62,634 nucleotides of DNA from Stenotrophomonas sp. 278. GTDB lineage: Bacteria > Pseudomonadota > Gammaproteobacteria > Xanthomonadales > Xanthomonadaceae. The position numbers and the translations under genes were made by a program. Below, piece by piece: positions 50,745 through 57,752 of this stretch (positions within the stretch are counted from its first letter, which is position 1; each line of letters begins with the position of its first letter). The stretch covers positions 1-62,634 of the forward strand of contig NZ_RHPP01000008.1 of NCBI RefSeq assembly GCF_003935715.1. Reading direction: 5' to 3'. Below the pieces are notes generated by a model that saw only the letters and a list, made by a program, of their open reading frames with translations, was not told the DNA's origin and did not search any database.

Positions 50745-51670
50745 GCCGCAGCCTCGGACGCGGCGCGGTCAGCCAGCTTGGCGATGACCGTCTCCCGAAG
50801 CAGGTACTCGAAGTCGGGTTTCCAGTTTTCGTGGCCAGGGCCGCCCTGTTGCCGGCCGGCGTGGAAGTCGTCACCGGCCGCAGTCTCGAAGTAGGCCTGC
50901 CAGAACTGCGGCGTCACCCGCTCGCTGCCGAACATGGCCTGGCACAGCTGGCGCACGGTCGGCAGCGCCTTCTCCACGGCCTTGATGCGTGGCTTGTTCA
51001 GCACAGTGCAGGCGGAAAGTTCCCCGTGGGGTTTGGCGAGGATTGCGTTGTACGCAGTCCGGGCGTCCTCGGCGATCTGCCGGATGCGGTCTGCCCGTTT
51101 TGCCTTGAGGTCGGCGGGTGCCGAGGGGTCGCCCGTCAGCGCCAGCTGCGGGGACGACTCCGAGCGAAGCGAGGATGTTGTTTCCTGATCCTGTTCCTGC
51201 TCCTGTTCCTGCTCTTGGCTTGAAAGGGGGTTCGAAGGGACTCCACGACCACGCCGATTCTTGAGGTGGAAATCTTCCAGATAGCGGTCGAAGAATCTGC
51301 CCAGGAACGGGTTCACCGGGAGGCTGTCGTACTCGCGCTGGATGCCCACGCAGCGGTTGTCAGAAGCCTTCAAACCCTTGCCAATCTGGAAGGAGGCCAT
51401 TTCCTGCACCCACACGAACTCGGTGACCTCGTCGTAGAGGCAGAACCCCTCTTCGATGCAGTCACGAAGCCCCTTCGATGCCCCTTCGATGCCCAATCCT
51501 GTTTCATGAGCCATGTACAGAATCGGCTGGTAGTACAAGCCCAGCATGTTCGAAGTCGGGGAAGACATCAGGTACAGGGCCACGACCACCCCTTCCGGCC
51601 CCCTTTTGCGGATCGCCTTTCCTGTTTCACCGGTCCAGAACGTGGGCACCACCTTGGCGTAGTCACGCAT
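50741..51670 (-). CDS. Phage replication protein (O/DnaT-position)
   Basis: 309 residues from ATG 51670. YAKVVPTFWTGETGKAIRKRGPEGVVVALYLMSSPTSNMLGLYYQPILYMAHETGL is a winged-helix-like start shared by phage replication initiators. A central EQEQEQEQDQE tract (from a CCTGTT/CCTGCT repeat, 51188-51218) links to a helical C-terminal domain that may contact DnaB. Overlaps the DnaB gene (ATGA). An origin would be expected inside or near this gene. Confidence 0.75.
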   Translation of the reverse strand: MRDYAKVVPTFWTGETGKAIRKRGPEGVVVALYLMSSPTSNMLGLYYQPILYMAHETGLGIEGASKGLRDCIEEGFCLYDEVTEFVWVQEMASFQIGKGLKASDNRCVGIQREYDSLPVNPFLGRFFDRYLEDFHLKNRRGRGVPSNPLSSQEQEQEQEQDQETTSSLRSESSPQLALTGDPSAPADLKAKRADRIRQIAEDARTAYNAILAKPHGELSACTVLNKPRIKAVEKALPTVRQLCQAMFGSERVTPQFWQAYFETAAGDDFHAGRQQGGPGHENWKPDFEYLLRETVIAKLADRAASEAAA

Positions 51671-51851
51671 GGCCGAACCCCTGATCCAGCAGGTCAGCCG
51701 GCGCAGCGGCACGGCGGGCCTCTGCCCTCGCCTGCTCAGCCGCACACCTGCAGCGGTGCTCGGCCCGCTCTGCATCGGTCATTGGGGTGCTGCGGGCGAT
51801 TACGTCCAGGCAGCACTGCAGCTGCTGGAGAACATCGGGTCGTGCTTTCAT
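51663..51851 (-). CDS. Small helical phage protein
   Basis: 62 residues from ATG 51851. KARPDVLQQLQCCLDVIARSTPMTDAERAEHRCRCAAEQARAEARRAAAPADLLDQGF: two short helices with four Cys. Overlaps the replication gene start by 8 bases. Weak ribosome site. Role unknown. Confidence 0.5.
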   Translation of the reverse strand: MKARPDVLQQLQCCLDVIARSTPMTDAERAEHRCRCAAEQARAEARRAAAPADLLDQGFGHA

Positions 51852-51943
51852 GGGGTGTCCCCCTCGTTGGGCGGACACCCATGCTGTAGCACGGGCGCGC
51901 CAGTTCGTTGCCCTAACCCAGGCCAATGTGCGCCCAGCTAGGC

Positions 51944-52387
51944 TCATACCCCGCCCCGCTCCGCTGCAGCGTCAGCGTGCTGGCCGACCTGCGCGATCGC
52001 GGCCATCACTGAAGCGCAGGCGCGGCCTATCTCGTCAGCTTCATTCGGGGTGACCTTGCCGTCTGCGATGGCATCGGCCACCAGCTGCGACAGGTCGCCC
52101 TTGGCGTGCGCAGCCGTCAGCAGCGCGCTGATCATGGAACCAGACTTCGGGGCCTCGACGCGGTCCAGCACGAAGCCGTGCGTGGCGGCCAGGGCGTGCA
52201 GGATCCGGAAGTCGCCGGTCCGAGCCATCAACGTGTCGGCTTCCTGCAGGCTGAGCAGGTTGCGGTCGGTGTTCGGGTTGACCTTGCCCCGCAGCGTGGC
52301 GGCGGACATACCCATCCTGGGCGCTAGGGCTTCGCTGCCACCACGGTATTCGTGGACGGTGTCGTAGGCGGCGTCGGTGACATTCAT
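51944..52387 (-). CDS. Phage regulatory protein CII
   Basis: 147 residues. MNVTDAAYDTVHEYRGGSEALAPRMGMSAATLRGKVNPNTDRNLLSLQEADTLM is the start of the phage_CII (PF06892) family; the C-terminal helix (ADGKVTPNEADEIGRACASVMAAI) also fits. It activates or represses lysogeny genes. Located downstream of cro, as in lambda, with a hairpin between them. Confidence 0.85.
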   Translation of the reverse strand: MNVTDAAYDTVHEYRGGSEALAPRMGMSAATLRGKVNPNTDRNLLSLQEADTLMARTGDFRILHALAATHGFVLDRVEAPKSGSMISALLTAAHAKGDLSQLVADAIADGKVTPNEADEIGRACASVMAAIAQVGQHADAAAERGGV

Positions 52388-52470
52388 GGGCGGATTTCTC
52401 GATTGGAGACGGGGCGGCGACGGCGGCGCAGGATGTGCGCCATGGACAAGATCAACTCAGGGAACGGGTG

Positions 52471-52524
52471 CCCCGCCCAGCCGAATACCCGCGGTCACCA
52501 CACGCACGGGCCGGCTGGGCGGGG
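52471..52524 (-). terminator. Long inverted repeat between cro and cII (tR1 position)
   Basis: CCCCGCCCAGCC (52471-52482) and GGCTGGGCGGGG (52513-52524), 12 bp perfect, 30-base loop. It lies in the place of lambda tR1/nutR. No T-run, so a Rho- or antitermination-type element is possible. Confidence 0.4.
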
Positions 52525-52537
52525 GCAAAGGAATGGG

Positions 52538-52768
52538 TCATGCGGCGGCACCGGTGGCCGGTTCATCGTTGGCCGGAAGCTGGCGACTGTCCCCGAACAG
52601 GTCGGGCCGCAGTGCGCGCGCCTGCCACTGCCGACCGTCGGGCAGCGGGTCGTCCTCCGGCCAACGTCCTACAGCCTGCTTGGAGGTCCCGAAGAAGCTC
52701 GCAAGCTGAGTGTCCTGGCTAAATCCCAGGGCCTTCTTCGCCATCGCTTTGGTGATCGGCTCGTTCAT
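52538..52768 (-). CDS. Cro-like repressor
   Basis: 76 residues. A lambda-Cro or YdaS-like HTH: NEPITKAMAKKALGFSQDTQLASFFGTSKQAVGRWPEDDPLPDGRQWQARALRPDLFG. The motif SFFGTSKQAVGRW is the recognition helix. ATG 52768 lies 6 bases past the -10 of the promoter (TTTACT, 52780-52775), so the mRNA is probably leaderless. Expected to bind the 52776-52839 operators. Confidence 0.85.
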   Translation of the reverse strand: MNEPITKAMAKKALGFSQDTQLASFFGTSKQAVGRWPEDDPLPDGRQWQARALRPDLFGDSRQLPANDEPATGAAA

Positions 52769-52774
52769 GGCGCG

Positions 52775-52804
52775 AGTAAACCACCGTTTACCTTATGACG
52801 TCAA
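52775..52804 (-). promoter_or_regulatory. Leftward early promoter (PR-like) driving cro
   Basis: TTGACG (52804-52799), 18 bases, TTTACT (52780-52775) on the minus strand. The -35 overlaps one operator and the -10 another. Geometry equals that of the rightward promoter at 54184. Confidence 0.75.
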
Positions 52805-52839
52805 CCACTATTTACCGCTTGCCGTCAACAATGGTTGAC
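52776..52839. promoter_or_regulatory. Three 16-bp operators, 24 bp apart (OR-like)
   Basis: GTAAACCACCGTTTAC (52776-52791), GTCAACCACTATTTAC (52800-52815) and GTCAACAATGGTTGAC (52824-52839): consensus GTMAAC-N4-RTTKAC. First and third are perfect palindromes. Start-to-start spacing is 24 bp in both steps. The third touches the start of the repressor gene. Confidence 0.85.
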
Positions 52840-53319
52840 ATGAGCATTGGCGAACGACTGAGAGAGCTGCGGCTGAACAAGGGCCTCACCCTTGAGCAGG
52901 CTGGTGCCATTGCTGAAACCACGAAGCAGTCGATGTCCCAGATTGAGAAAGGGGTCACGAAAGAGCCTGGGGCTCTTCCGGTCTTCCGCTGGGCTCGCCA
53001 TTACGGCGTCAGCGCCGAGTGGCTGATCACGGGAAAAGGATCGCGTGACGACTCGTCTCAACCTGCGCGACCCGACTTCGACAAGATTGCAGCCGCGGTA
53101 AATGTGCTCACGCACTACCTGGAGTTGGTGAACGATCCACCGGAATGGGTGCACGATCCGATCCTCCTCGAGACCGCGTACATGGTCGTGGAAGAGTTCG
53201 GTGGGTCAGCAGAGCCTGACAATGTCCTCGACCTGACCAAGCTACTTTCTAAGCGCATCAGGGGGGCGAAGGGTGAGCAACAAGAAGTTCGAAGAGTTGG
53301 CAAAGCGGCTGGCGGCTAG
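52840..53319 (+). CDS. CI-type repressor, without S24 peptidase domain
   Basis: 159 residues from ATG 52840 (ATG 52831 lies inside an operator). N-terminal XRE-type HTH (IGERLRELRLNKGLTLEQAGAIAETTKQSMSQIEKG), then a helical region; it lacks the LexA-like peptidase part with Ser-Lys, so RecA-driven self-cleavage is not expected. Faces Cro across three operators. First gene of an operon with two more genes ending at 54120. Confidence 0.85.
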   Translation: MSIGERLRELRLNKGLTLEQAGAIAETTKQSMSQIEKGVTKEPGALPVFRWARHYGVSAEWLITGKGSRDDSSQPARPDFDKIAAAVNVLTHYLELVNDPPEWVHDPILLETAYMVVEEFGGSAEPDNVLDLTKLLSKRIRGAKGEQQEVRRVGKAAGG

Positions 53320-53659
53320 AACGGACCAACTTCGAGCAGATCAACCAGAGCGCCCGACCCTGCGGCTTGTCCGCTCGGGCAAGCCAGTGGACCCAGATGA
53401 GCTGCTCGCTGATGGTTCCCGTGGCCAAGACATGATCATGCGTGACTGGCATTGCCGCATGATTCGGAATATCCGTCGCCGATGCGGTGAAGCTGGACAG
53501 CACGTCATTGACCAGGCTTGCCGAGGGGTGATGGACATCGAAAGCCTTGCTTACGAAGACCTGTTGCAACTCCACAAGGACATGGAGAGGGCGGAAGAGT
53601 GCCTGCGCGAGGGTATCTCTTTCCATGACGCTGGCCTGCTGCGGACCTATTACGGATGA
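53273..53659 (+). CDS. Hypothetical protein co-expressed with the repressor
   Basis: 128 residues from GTG 53273, overlapping the repressor gene by 47 bases in another frame. SNKKFEELAKRLAARTDQLRADQ, then MIMRDWHCRMIRNIRRRCGEAGQHVIDQACRGVMDIESLAYEDLLQLHKDMERAEECLREG: helical and charged. Possibly an immunity partner such as an anti-repressor or repressor cofactor; no family recognised. Confidence 0.7.
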   Translation: MSNKKFEELAKRLAARTDQLRADQPERPTLRLVRSGKPVDPDELLADGSRGQDMIMRDWHCRMIRNIRRRCGEAGQHVIDQACRGVMDIESLAYEDLLQLHKDMERAEECLREGISFHDAGLLRTYYG

Positions 53660-54120
53660 CGAGAACCACCAACATGAAGAAGCTTCTGCTGCCCGTGCTT
53701 TTGGCTGGCCTGACCGGCTGCGTAATGCCGACAAAGCAGGCACCACCCAATGAAGTGAAGGACGTCCCAGCCGAACGGCGTTTTGAGATCGGCGAGCAGG
53801 CCTCCCCTACCGGCACCATCACCATCACGCGAGACGTAGGGTTCATAGGTAGCGGTTGCTACCTGGGCGTCATGATTGACGGTGCTATGGCTGCCCACCT
53901 TGACCCGGCGGAGCGACTGACAGTGGATCTGTCTGAGGGACGGCACGTTTTGACCGCGACACCCGTGCAGGGCCGTGGCCTGTGCGGCGCGCTGCAGACC
54001 GAGAAGACCAACGCTGCCCGTCGGCGGTCCACTGAGGTCTTCGTGCGTCCCGGCGCTGTACAGACCTATCGCCTGTACACAGCTGCGGAAGAGTTCCCGG
54101 TTATCGAACCCTCGTTCTGA
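53656..54120 (+). CDS. Lipoprotein in the repressor operon (DUF2846-like)
   Basis: 154 residues from ATG 53656 (overlapping the upstream TGA), or 148 from ATG 53674. Lipobox LAGLTGC. The mature part has TITRDVGFIGSGCYLGVMIDGAMAAHLDPAERLTVDLSEGRHVLTATP, which resembles the DUF2846-type fold. Produced in lysogens because it follows cI, so a surface or superinfection-exclusion role is likely (inference). Ends before a terminator. Confidence 0.75.
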   Translation: MTRTTNMKKLLLPVLLAGLTGCVMPTKQAPPNEVKDVPAERRFEIGEQASPTGTITITRDVGFIGSGCYLGVMIDGAMAAHLDPAERLTVDLSEGRHVLTATPVQGRGLCGALQTEKTNAARRRSTEVFVRPGAVQTYRLYTAAEEFPVIEPSF

Positions 54121-54127
54121 CCCCACA

Positions 54128-54160
54128 CCCTGAACGGCCCGAAAGCTGTTCAGGGTTTTC
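54128..54160 (+). terminator. Terminator of the repressor operon
   Basis: CCCTGAAC pairs with GTTCAGGG, followed by TTTTC; 7 bases after the lipoprotein stop. Confidence 0.85.
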
Positions 54161-54172
54161 TGCGCCCGGTAA

Positions 54173-54213
54173 GTAAATTGTTGTTGACTCCGTGAAGTAA
54201 ACGATGATTTACT
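54173..54213 (+). promoter_or_regulatory. Rightward early promoter with two operators (PL/OL-like)
   Basis: TTGACT (54184-54189), 18 bases, TTTACT (54208-54213). Operators GTAAATTGTTGTTGAC (54173-54188) and GTAAACGATGATTTAC (54197-54212) match the 52776-52839 set, 24 bp apart start to start, covering the -35 and -10. Drives the gene at 54258 onward. Confidence 0.8.
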
Positions 54214-54257
54214 CTGCTCCGTCGCCCAGCAACCGTGCCGGGCCGCCGGAGAACGTC

Positions 54258-54671
54258 ATGGACCAACCCGCAACGAAATCCCCTCTCTTGGCCCACCGGG
54301 CTGAAGATGTACGCATCCAGCGCCAGGCCGCCCCCATCGTGCGGGGCCAGCTGTACAACCAAGGCCTGACCGACTCGGGCTGCGCCACCGCCTACTTCGC
54401 CGCTCACTGGGCAACCAGCGGCAACCTCGAACTGGCCTGGGAGGCCGCGCGCCGGCACCAGCTGCAGATGCTGGGCGACGCGATCGACATCGTCCCGAAC
54501 GGCCGCGATGCCCGTTCCGACCGCGACGGGATGACCTCACTGGAACTGCAGCGCCGCCGCGCCGCCCGGCAGGAACTGATCGACGCCACGCGTGCTCTGG
54601 TCAACCCACACTCTGCCCCGGCCGGCGACGGCATCCAGCGCGGCGACGCCGACCTGGAGCGCGCGGCATGA
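54258..54671 (+). CDS. Hypothetical early phage protein
   Basis: 137 residues from ATG 54258, with GGAG about 9 bases upstream. RAEDVRIQRQAAPIVRGQLYNQGLTDSGCATAYFAAHWATSGNLELAWEAARRHQLQMLG, then a charged C-terminal half. First gene under the rightward promoter. No family recognised; its position matches that of lambda N but it has no N-like Arg-rich start. Confidence 0.65.
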   Translation: MDQPATKSPLLAHRAEDVRIQRQAAPIVRGQLYNQGLTDSGCATAYFAAHWATSGNLELAWEAARRHQLQMLGDAIDIVPNGRDARSDRDGMTSLELQRRRAARQELIDATRALVNPHSAPAGDGIQRGDADLERAA

Positions 54672-54907
54672 GCGCCGTCATCCTCCCCTTCGTGATCCCG
54701 GCTCGGCGTAAGCACGCAGATGGTGCGTTCGCCGCGATCAACATCATCGCCCGCCGCATGGGCTACGCCGACCACCTCGCCGCCCGCGCATCAGCGGAAG
54801 TGAAGAAGGAGGTTCTGGCCGGCAAAAAGAGCGCCGCGAAGGCGGTAGCCGACATGAAAGCCGACCTGTCGCTGGCCGCGCGAAACGACGGGGGCCTGCT
54901 GGCATGA
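54668..54907 (+). CDS. Small helical early phage protein
   Basis: 79 residues. MSAVILPFVIPARRKHADGAFAAINIIARRMGYADHLAARASAEVKKEVLAGKKSAAKAVADMKADL. Basic and Ala-rich helix. ATG overlaps the upstream TGA by four bases. Role unknown. Confidence 0.6.
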   Translation: MSAVILPFVIPARRKHADGAFAAINIIARRMGYADHLAARASAEVKKEVLAGKKSAAKAVADMKADLSLAARNDGGLLA

Positions 54908-55032
54908 GCTTCGAGGAGATGCTTCGCGTGGAAACGCGCGCCATGTCCCGCGAGTTCGCCGTCTACGGCGGCATCGTCGGCTTCGTGCTCGGCGTGATCG
55001 CGGCCGTGGTGGTTGGCGGGGTGTTCCTGTGA
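54904..55032 (+). CDS. 42-residue single-span membrane peptide
   Basis: MSFEEMLRVETRAMSREFAV, then YGGIVGFVLGVIAAVVVGGVFL: amphipathic start and one long hydrophobic helix. ATG overlaps the stop of the gene before (ATGA) and its TGA overlaps the next start (GTGA), so it belongs to a chain of coupled small genes. Role unknown. Confidence 0.65.
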   Translation: MSFEEMLRVETRAMSREFAVYGGIVGFVLGVIAAVVVGGVFL

Positions 55033-55283
55033 GCCGCCGCACTCAGATCCTGCTGCCGGTGCTGCTGTGGGGCGCACTTTGCGGCCTGGCGCTGTGCGGC
55101 GCGGCCTTCGCCTTCCTGCACGACAGCTACTACGGAATGGTGCTGATCCGGGCTGTCCTGGCCGGCTGCGCTTACGCCACCACTCTGGAGTGGATGCGCG
55201 CCGAGGCTGCGCTGGTCGCCCTGCGCGACTCTCCTGCCCCGCTTTCCCCGACCTCCGCCCAGCCGGCGGAAGACCTGCAGTAA
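55029..55283 (+). CDS. Small two-span membrane protein
   Basis: 84 residues from GTG 55029 (overlapping the previous stop). Hydrophobic helices ILLPVLLWGALCGLALCGAAFAFL and MVLIRAVLAGCAYATTLEW, then a Pro/Ala-rich tail. Role unknown; early genes of this kind often act on the host envelope. A ribosome site is not needed because of the overlap. Confidence 0.6.
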   Translation: MSRRTQILLPVLLWGALCGLALCGAAFAFLHDSYYGMVLIRAVLAGCAYATTLEWMRAEAALVALRDSPAPLSPTSAQPAEDLQ

Positions 55284-55322
55284 CCACTGCCGGCCCGGCC
55301 GGCCCTATCCGAGAGGCACGAA

Positions 55323-55574
55323 ATGACTCCCCTTGTTCTGGGTAACACCTTCACCGACCGCATCACCGGCTTCAAAGGCGTCGCAGTCGGTCACGTCGAA
55401 TACCTCACCGGCTGCAACCAGACCCTGCTGGTGCCGCCTGTCGACGCCGAGGGAAAGCTGCGCGGCGGCGAATGGTTCGACGACCAGCGTCTGCAGCTCT
55501 CCGATGCCGCACCCGTGCACCTGGACAACGGTGCGACGCCCGGCCGTGACGCGCTCCCGCCCCGCAACTACTGA
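55323..55574 (+). CDS. Conserved-looking early phage protein
   Basis: 83 residues. LVLGNTFTDRITGFKGVAVGHVEYLTGCNQTLLVPPVDAEGKLRGGEWFDDQRLQL. The pattern G-N-x-x-x-D-x-x-x-G-F-x-G-x-A-x-x, YLTGC and WFDDQRL is often seen in early-region proteins of tailed phages, but no function is known. Ribosome site GAGAGG about 8 bases upstream. Confidence 0.65.
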   Translation: MTPLVLGNTFTDRITGFKGVAVGHVEYLTGCNQTLLVPPVDAEGKLRGGEWFDDQRLQLSDAAPVHLDNGATPGRDALPPRNY

Positions 55575-55585
55575 CCGAGGTCCCC

Positions 55586-56113
55586 ATGTTCCATCTGGAC
55601 AAGAATCCTGCCGTTCTCAGCAACGTCAACGTGCGCATCGAACGGCACGGCGACGAGCGAGCGCTGGCCGTAGACGTCACGTTCGTCACCAGCACCAGCA
55701 ACACCGTGCTGGACCACTTCGACAAGGAACTGCGCAAGTCGCTCTTCCGCAAGGCCAAGAGCGGCGAGCAGCAGCAGTTGCCGACCATCGGCGGCGACCA
55801 CCTGACCGAGATCAAGATTCCGAGTCTCGAACCAATCAAGGTCGGCCACGAATTCAAGGGCTACGAGTTCCAGATCGACGGCGAACTGGATGCCACGCAG
55901 CCCATCGTTCTGGTCGACGTGAAGCTCAAGAAGTTCGTCATCGCCCCGAAGGAAGGCGGCAGCGTGGAGCTGACCTTCAAGGCTTCCGCGAATGTCGAGC
56001 CTGAGGAAGTGGCAGAGCTGACCGAAGCCCTGATCCGTGAATCGGTGGTGCTGACGCTGCAGCCCGGCAAGGCCAACGAAGACGCGCCGCAGCAGGAAGA
56101 CCTGGCTGCCTGA
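55586..56113 (+). CDS. Hypothetical early phage protein, 175 residues
   Basis: MFHLDKNPAVLSNVNVRIERHGDERALAVDVTFVTSTSNTVLDHFDKELRKSLFRKA, then beta-rich KKFVIAPKEGGSVELTFKASANVEPEEVAELTEALI. Acidic C-terminus. A possible DNA-recombination partner, given its place before bet, but unproven. Ribosome site GAGG 10 bases upstream. Confidence 0.6.
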   Translation: MFHLDKNPAVLSNVNVRIERHGDERALAVDVTFVTSTSNTVLDHFDKELRKSLFRKAKSGEQQQLPTIGGDHLTEIKIPSLEPIKVGHEFKGYEFQIDGELDATQPIVLVDVKLKKFVIAPKEGGSVELTFKASANVEPEEVAELTEALIRESVVLTLQPGKANEDAPQQEDLAA

Positions 56114-56209
56114 TCCCCTGGCCTCGCGCGACCTCCCCTCTCACGCGAGGCACCTGCGCCGGCCAGGAGCTGTAAGCCGGCACTTCTCCCTTCCGCCCAG
56201 GAGCACAAA

Positions 56210-56515
56210 ATGTCGAACACCCGCACCAGCCGCTCGCTGTCTGCCAGCGATATCAAGCTCATCGAGGTCAAGTCCTCGCAGATCCACAGCATCGGCCACG
56301 ACCCGGAAACCAACACCTTGGCCATCCGCTTCACCAGCGGGTACGGGCAGAACCGTGGACCGGGCTCGCTCTACTTCTACGAGAACTTCAGCGCCGAAGA
56401 GTTCGAAGCCCTGAAGGGTGCCGAGTCCATCGGTAAGCACTTCGGCGGCTACATCAAGAACTTCGCTGACAGGTACCCCTACCGCAAGGTCGCCGAGCAG
56501 CAGCAGGCGGCCTGA
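56210..56515 (+). CDS. KTSC-domain protein
   Basis: 101 residues. IKLIEVKSSQIHSIGHDPETNTLAIRFTSGYGQNRGPGSLYFYENFSAEEFEALKGAESIGKHFGGYIKNF matches the KTSC domain (named after lysyl-tRNA synthetase C-terminal-like short domain), thought to bind nucleic acid. Stand-alone versions are frequent in phages. Strong AGGAG upstream. Confidence 0.82.
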   Translation: MSNTRTSRSLSASDIKLIEVKSSQIHSIGHDPETNTLAIRFTSGYGQNRGPGSLYFYENFSAEEFEALKGAESIGKHFGGYIKNFADRYPYRKVAEQQQAA

Positions 56516-56777
56516 CCGAACCCAGACGGCGGAGGTGCTGCAGCGCCGGGCCGCGCGGGAGACGTAACCCGCCCCAGCGAAAGCTCATGGGTCAACGAGT
56601 GGTGCGGATGCAACGCCGCTGACGGCCGGGAAAGACCGGCACCCATCCGCATGCGGCCTGCCGGGATTGCCCTCCCGGTCCAGGGCAACAACCCCGTAAG
56701 CAGCTCGGGGAGGCCGCAGCCGGATGGATCGCAGTCCCACACACCCACCATGCCGGCGCTGCCGGCCGGAGCAATCA
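56516..56777 (+). other. Structured non-coding leader before bet
   Basis: 262 bases without a gene. TGCGGATG (56604-56611) pairs with CATCCGCA (56645-56652) around an inner stem GCCGG/CCGGC (56626-56630/56637-56641). Next, CCGGGA (56662-56667) can pair with TCCCGG (56674-56679), or TTGCCC (56668-56673) with GGGCAA; the two are mutually exclusive. Could be a regulatory RNA. Confidence 0.4.
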
Positions 56778-57752
56778 ATGAGCAACATCGCACCCATGAA
56801 GCAGCGCGGCGGCGAACTGATGACCGCCGAACAGGCCGACGCCATCCGCACTGCGCTGAAGACGAGCCTGTACCCCGGCGCAAGCGACGAGTCGGTCGAC
56901 ATGGTTCTGGCGTACTGCCGGGCCGGCAGCCTGGACCCGATGACCAAGCCGGTGCACATCGTGCCGATGTGGGTACCGGAGAAGAAGCAGGGCAATCGTG
57001 TCATCAGCCCGGCCGGAATGCGCGACGTGATCATGCCGGGCATCGAGCTTTACCGCACCAAGGCGCATCGCACCGGCGAGTACGCGGGCCAGGACGAAGC
57101 CACCTTCGGGCCGACCATTGAGGACAACCTGAGCGGCGTGAACGTCCGTTACCCAGAATGGTGCAGCGTCGCGGTCTATCGCTTGGTCAACGGCAACCCG
57201 GTGCGCTACTCGGCCAAGGCCTACTGGCTGGAAAGCTACGCCACTGCGAAGCGCGACAGCGATGCACCGAACGCGATGTGGAAGAAGCGCCCGTTCGGCC
57301 AGTTGGAAAAGTGCGCCGAGGCGCTGGCTCTGCGCAAGGCGTTCCCGGAAGCCGTGGGCGCGCAGCCGACCGCCGAGGAAATGGAAGGCCGCGTGATTGA
57401 GGGCGAGGTCTCCACCGTGCGGCAGGAGCCGGCCCAGCAGCAGCTGCAGCGCGAACTTGCCCCGTACCCCAGCGACAAGTTCAAAGAGAACCTGCCGGCG
57501 TGGGGCGCACTGATCGCCGCCGGCAAGAAGACCGCCAGCCAGATCATCAACATGGTCAAGACGAAGGGCACGCTGACCGAAGAGCAGATGATCGCCATCG
57601 AGGCCTTCGAACCGGTGGAAGACGTGGAGGACGCGGCCACCACCGACAGCAATGCTGCTCCGACCACCGCCAAGGATCCCTCCGCCGACGATAACGGCCC
57701 CATCGACTGGGATGCACCGGGCGCAGGAGAGAACGGAGGTAATGCGCCGTGA
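56778..57752 (+). CDS. bet: Recombination protein Bet (RecT-like annealing protein)
   Basis: 324 residues from ATG 56778. Bet/RecT-family motifs: LYPGASDESVDMVLAYCRAGSLDPMTKPVHIVPMWVPEK, YRTKAHRTGEYAGQDEATFGPTIED, FGQLEKCAEALALRKAFPEAVG; followed by an acidic, Ala/Thr-rich C-terminal tail. Anneals single strands in phage recombination with the exonuclease encoded just beyond a homing endonuclease. The frame is open upstream but ATG 56778 has family sequence right after it. Confidence 0.92.
   Translation: MSNIAPMKQRGGELMTAEQADAIRTALKTSLYPGASDESVDMVLAYCRAGSLDPMTKPVHIVPMWVPEKKQGNRVISPAGMRDVIMPGIELYRTKAHRTGEYAGQDEATFGPTIEDNLSGVNVRYPEWCSVAVYRLVNGNPVRYSAKAYWLESYATAKRDSDAPNAMWKKRPFGQLEKCAEALALRKAFPEAVGAQPTAEEMEGRVIEGEVSTVRQEPAQQQLQRELAPYPSDKFKENLPAWGALIAAGKKTASQIINMVKTKGTLTEEQMIAIEAFEPVEDVEDAATTDSNAAPTTAKDPSADDNGPIDWDAPGAGENGGNAP

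Noticed and set aside
51188-51218. CRISPR-like or phase-variable tract in the replication gene
   Set aside because: Only a short in-frame Gln/Glu codon repeat; unit length of six bases cannot shift the frame.
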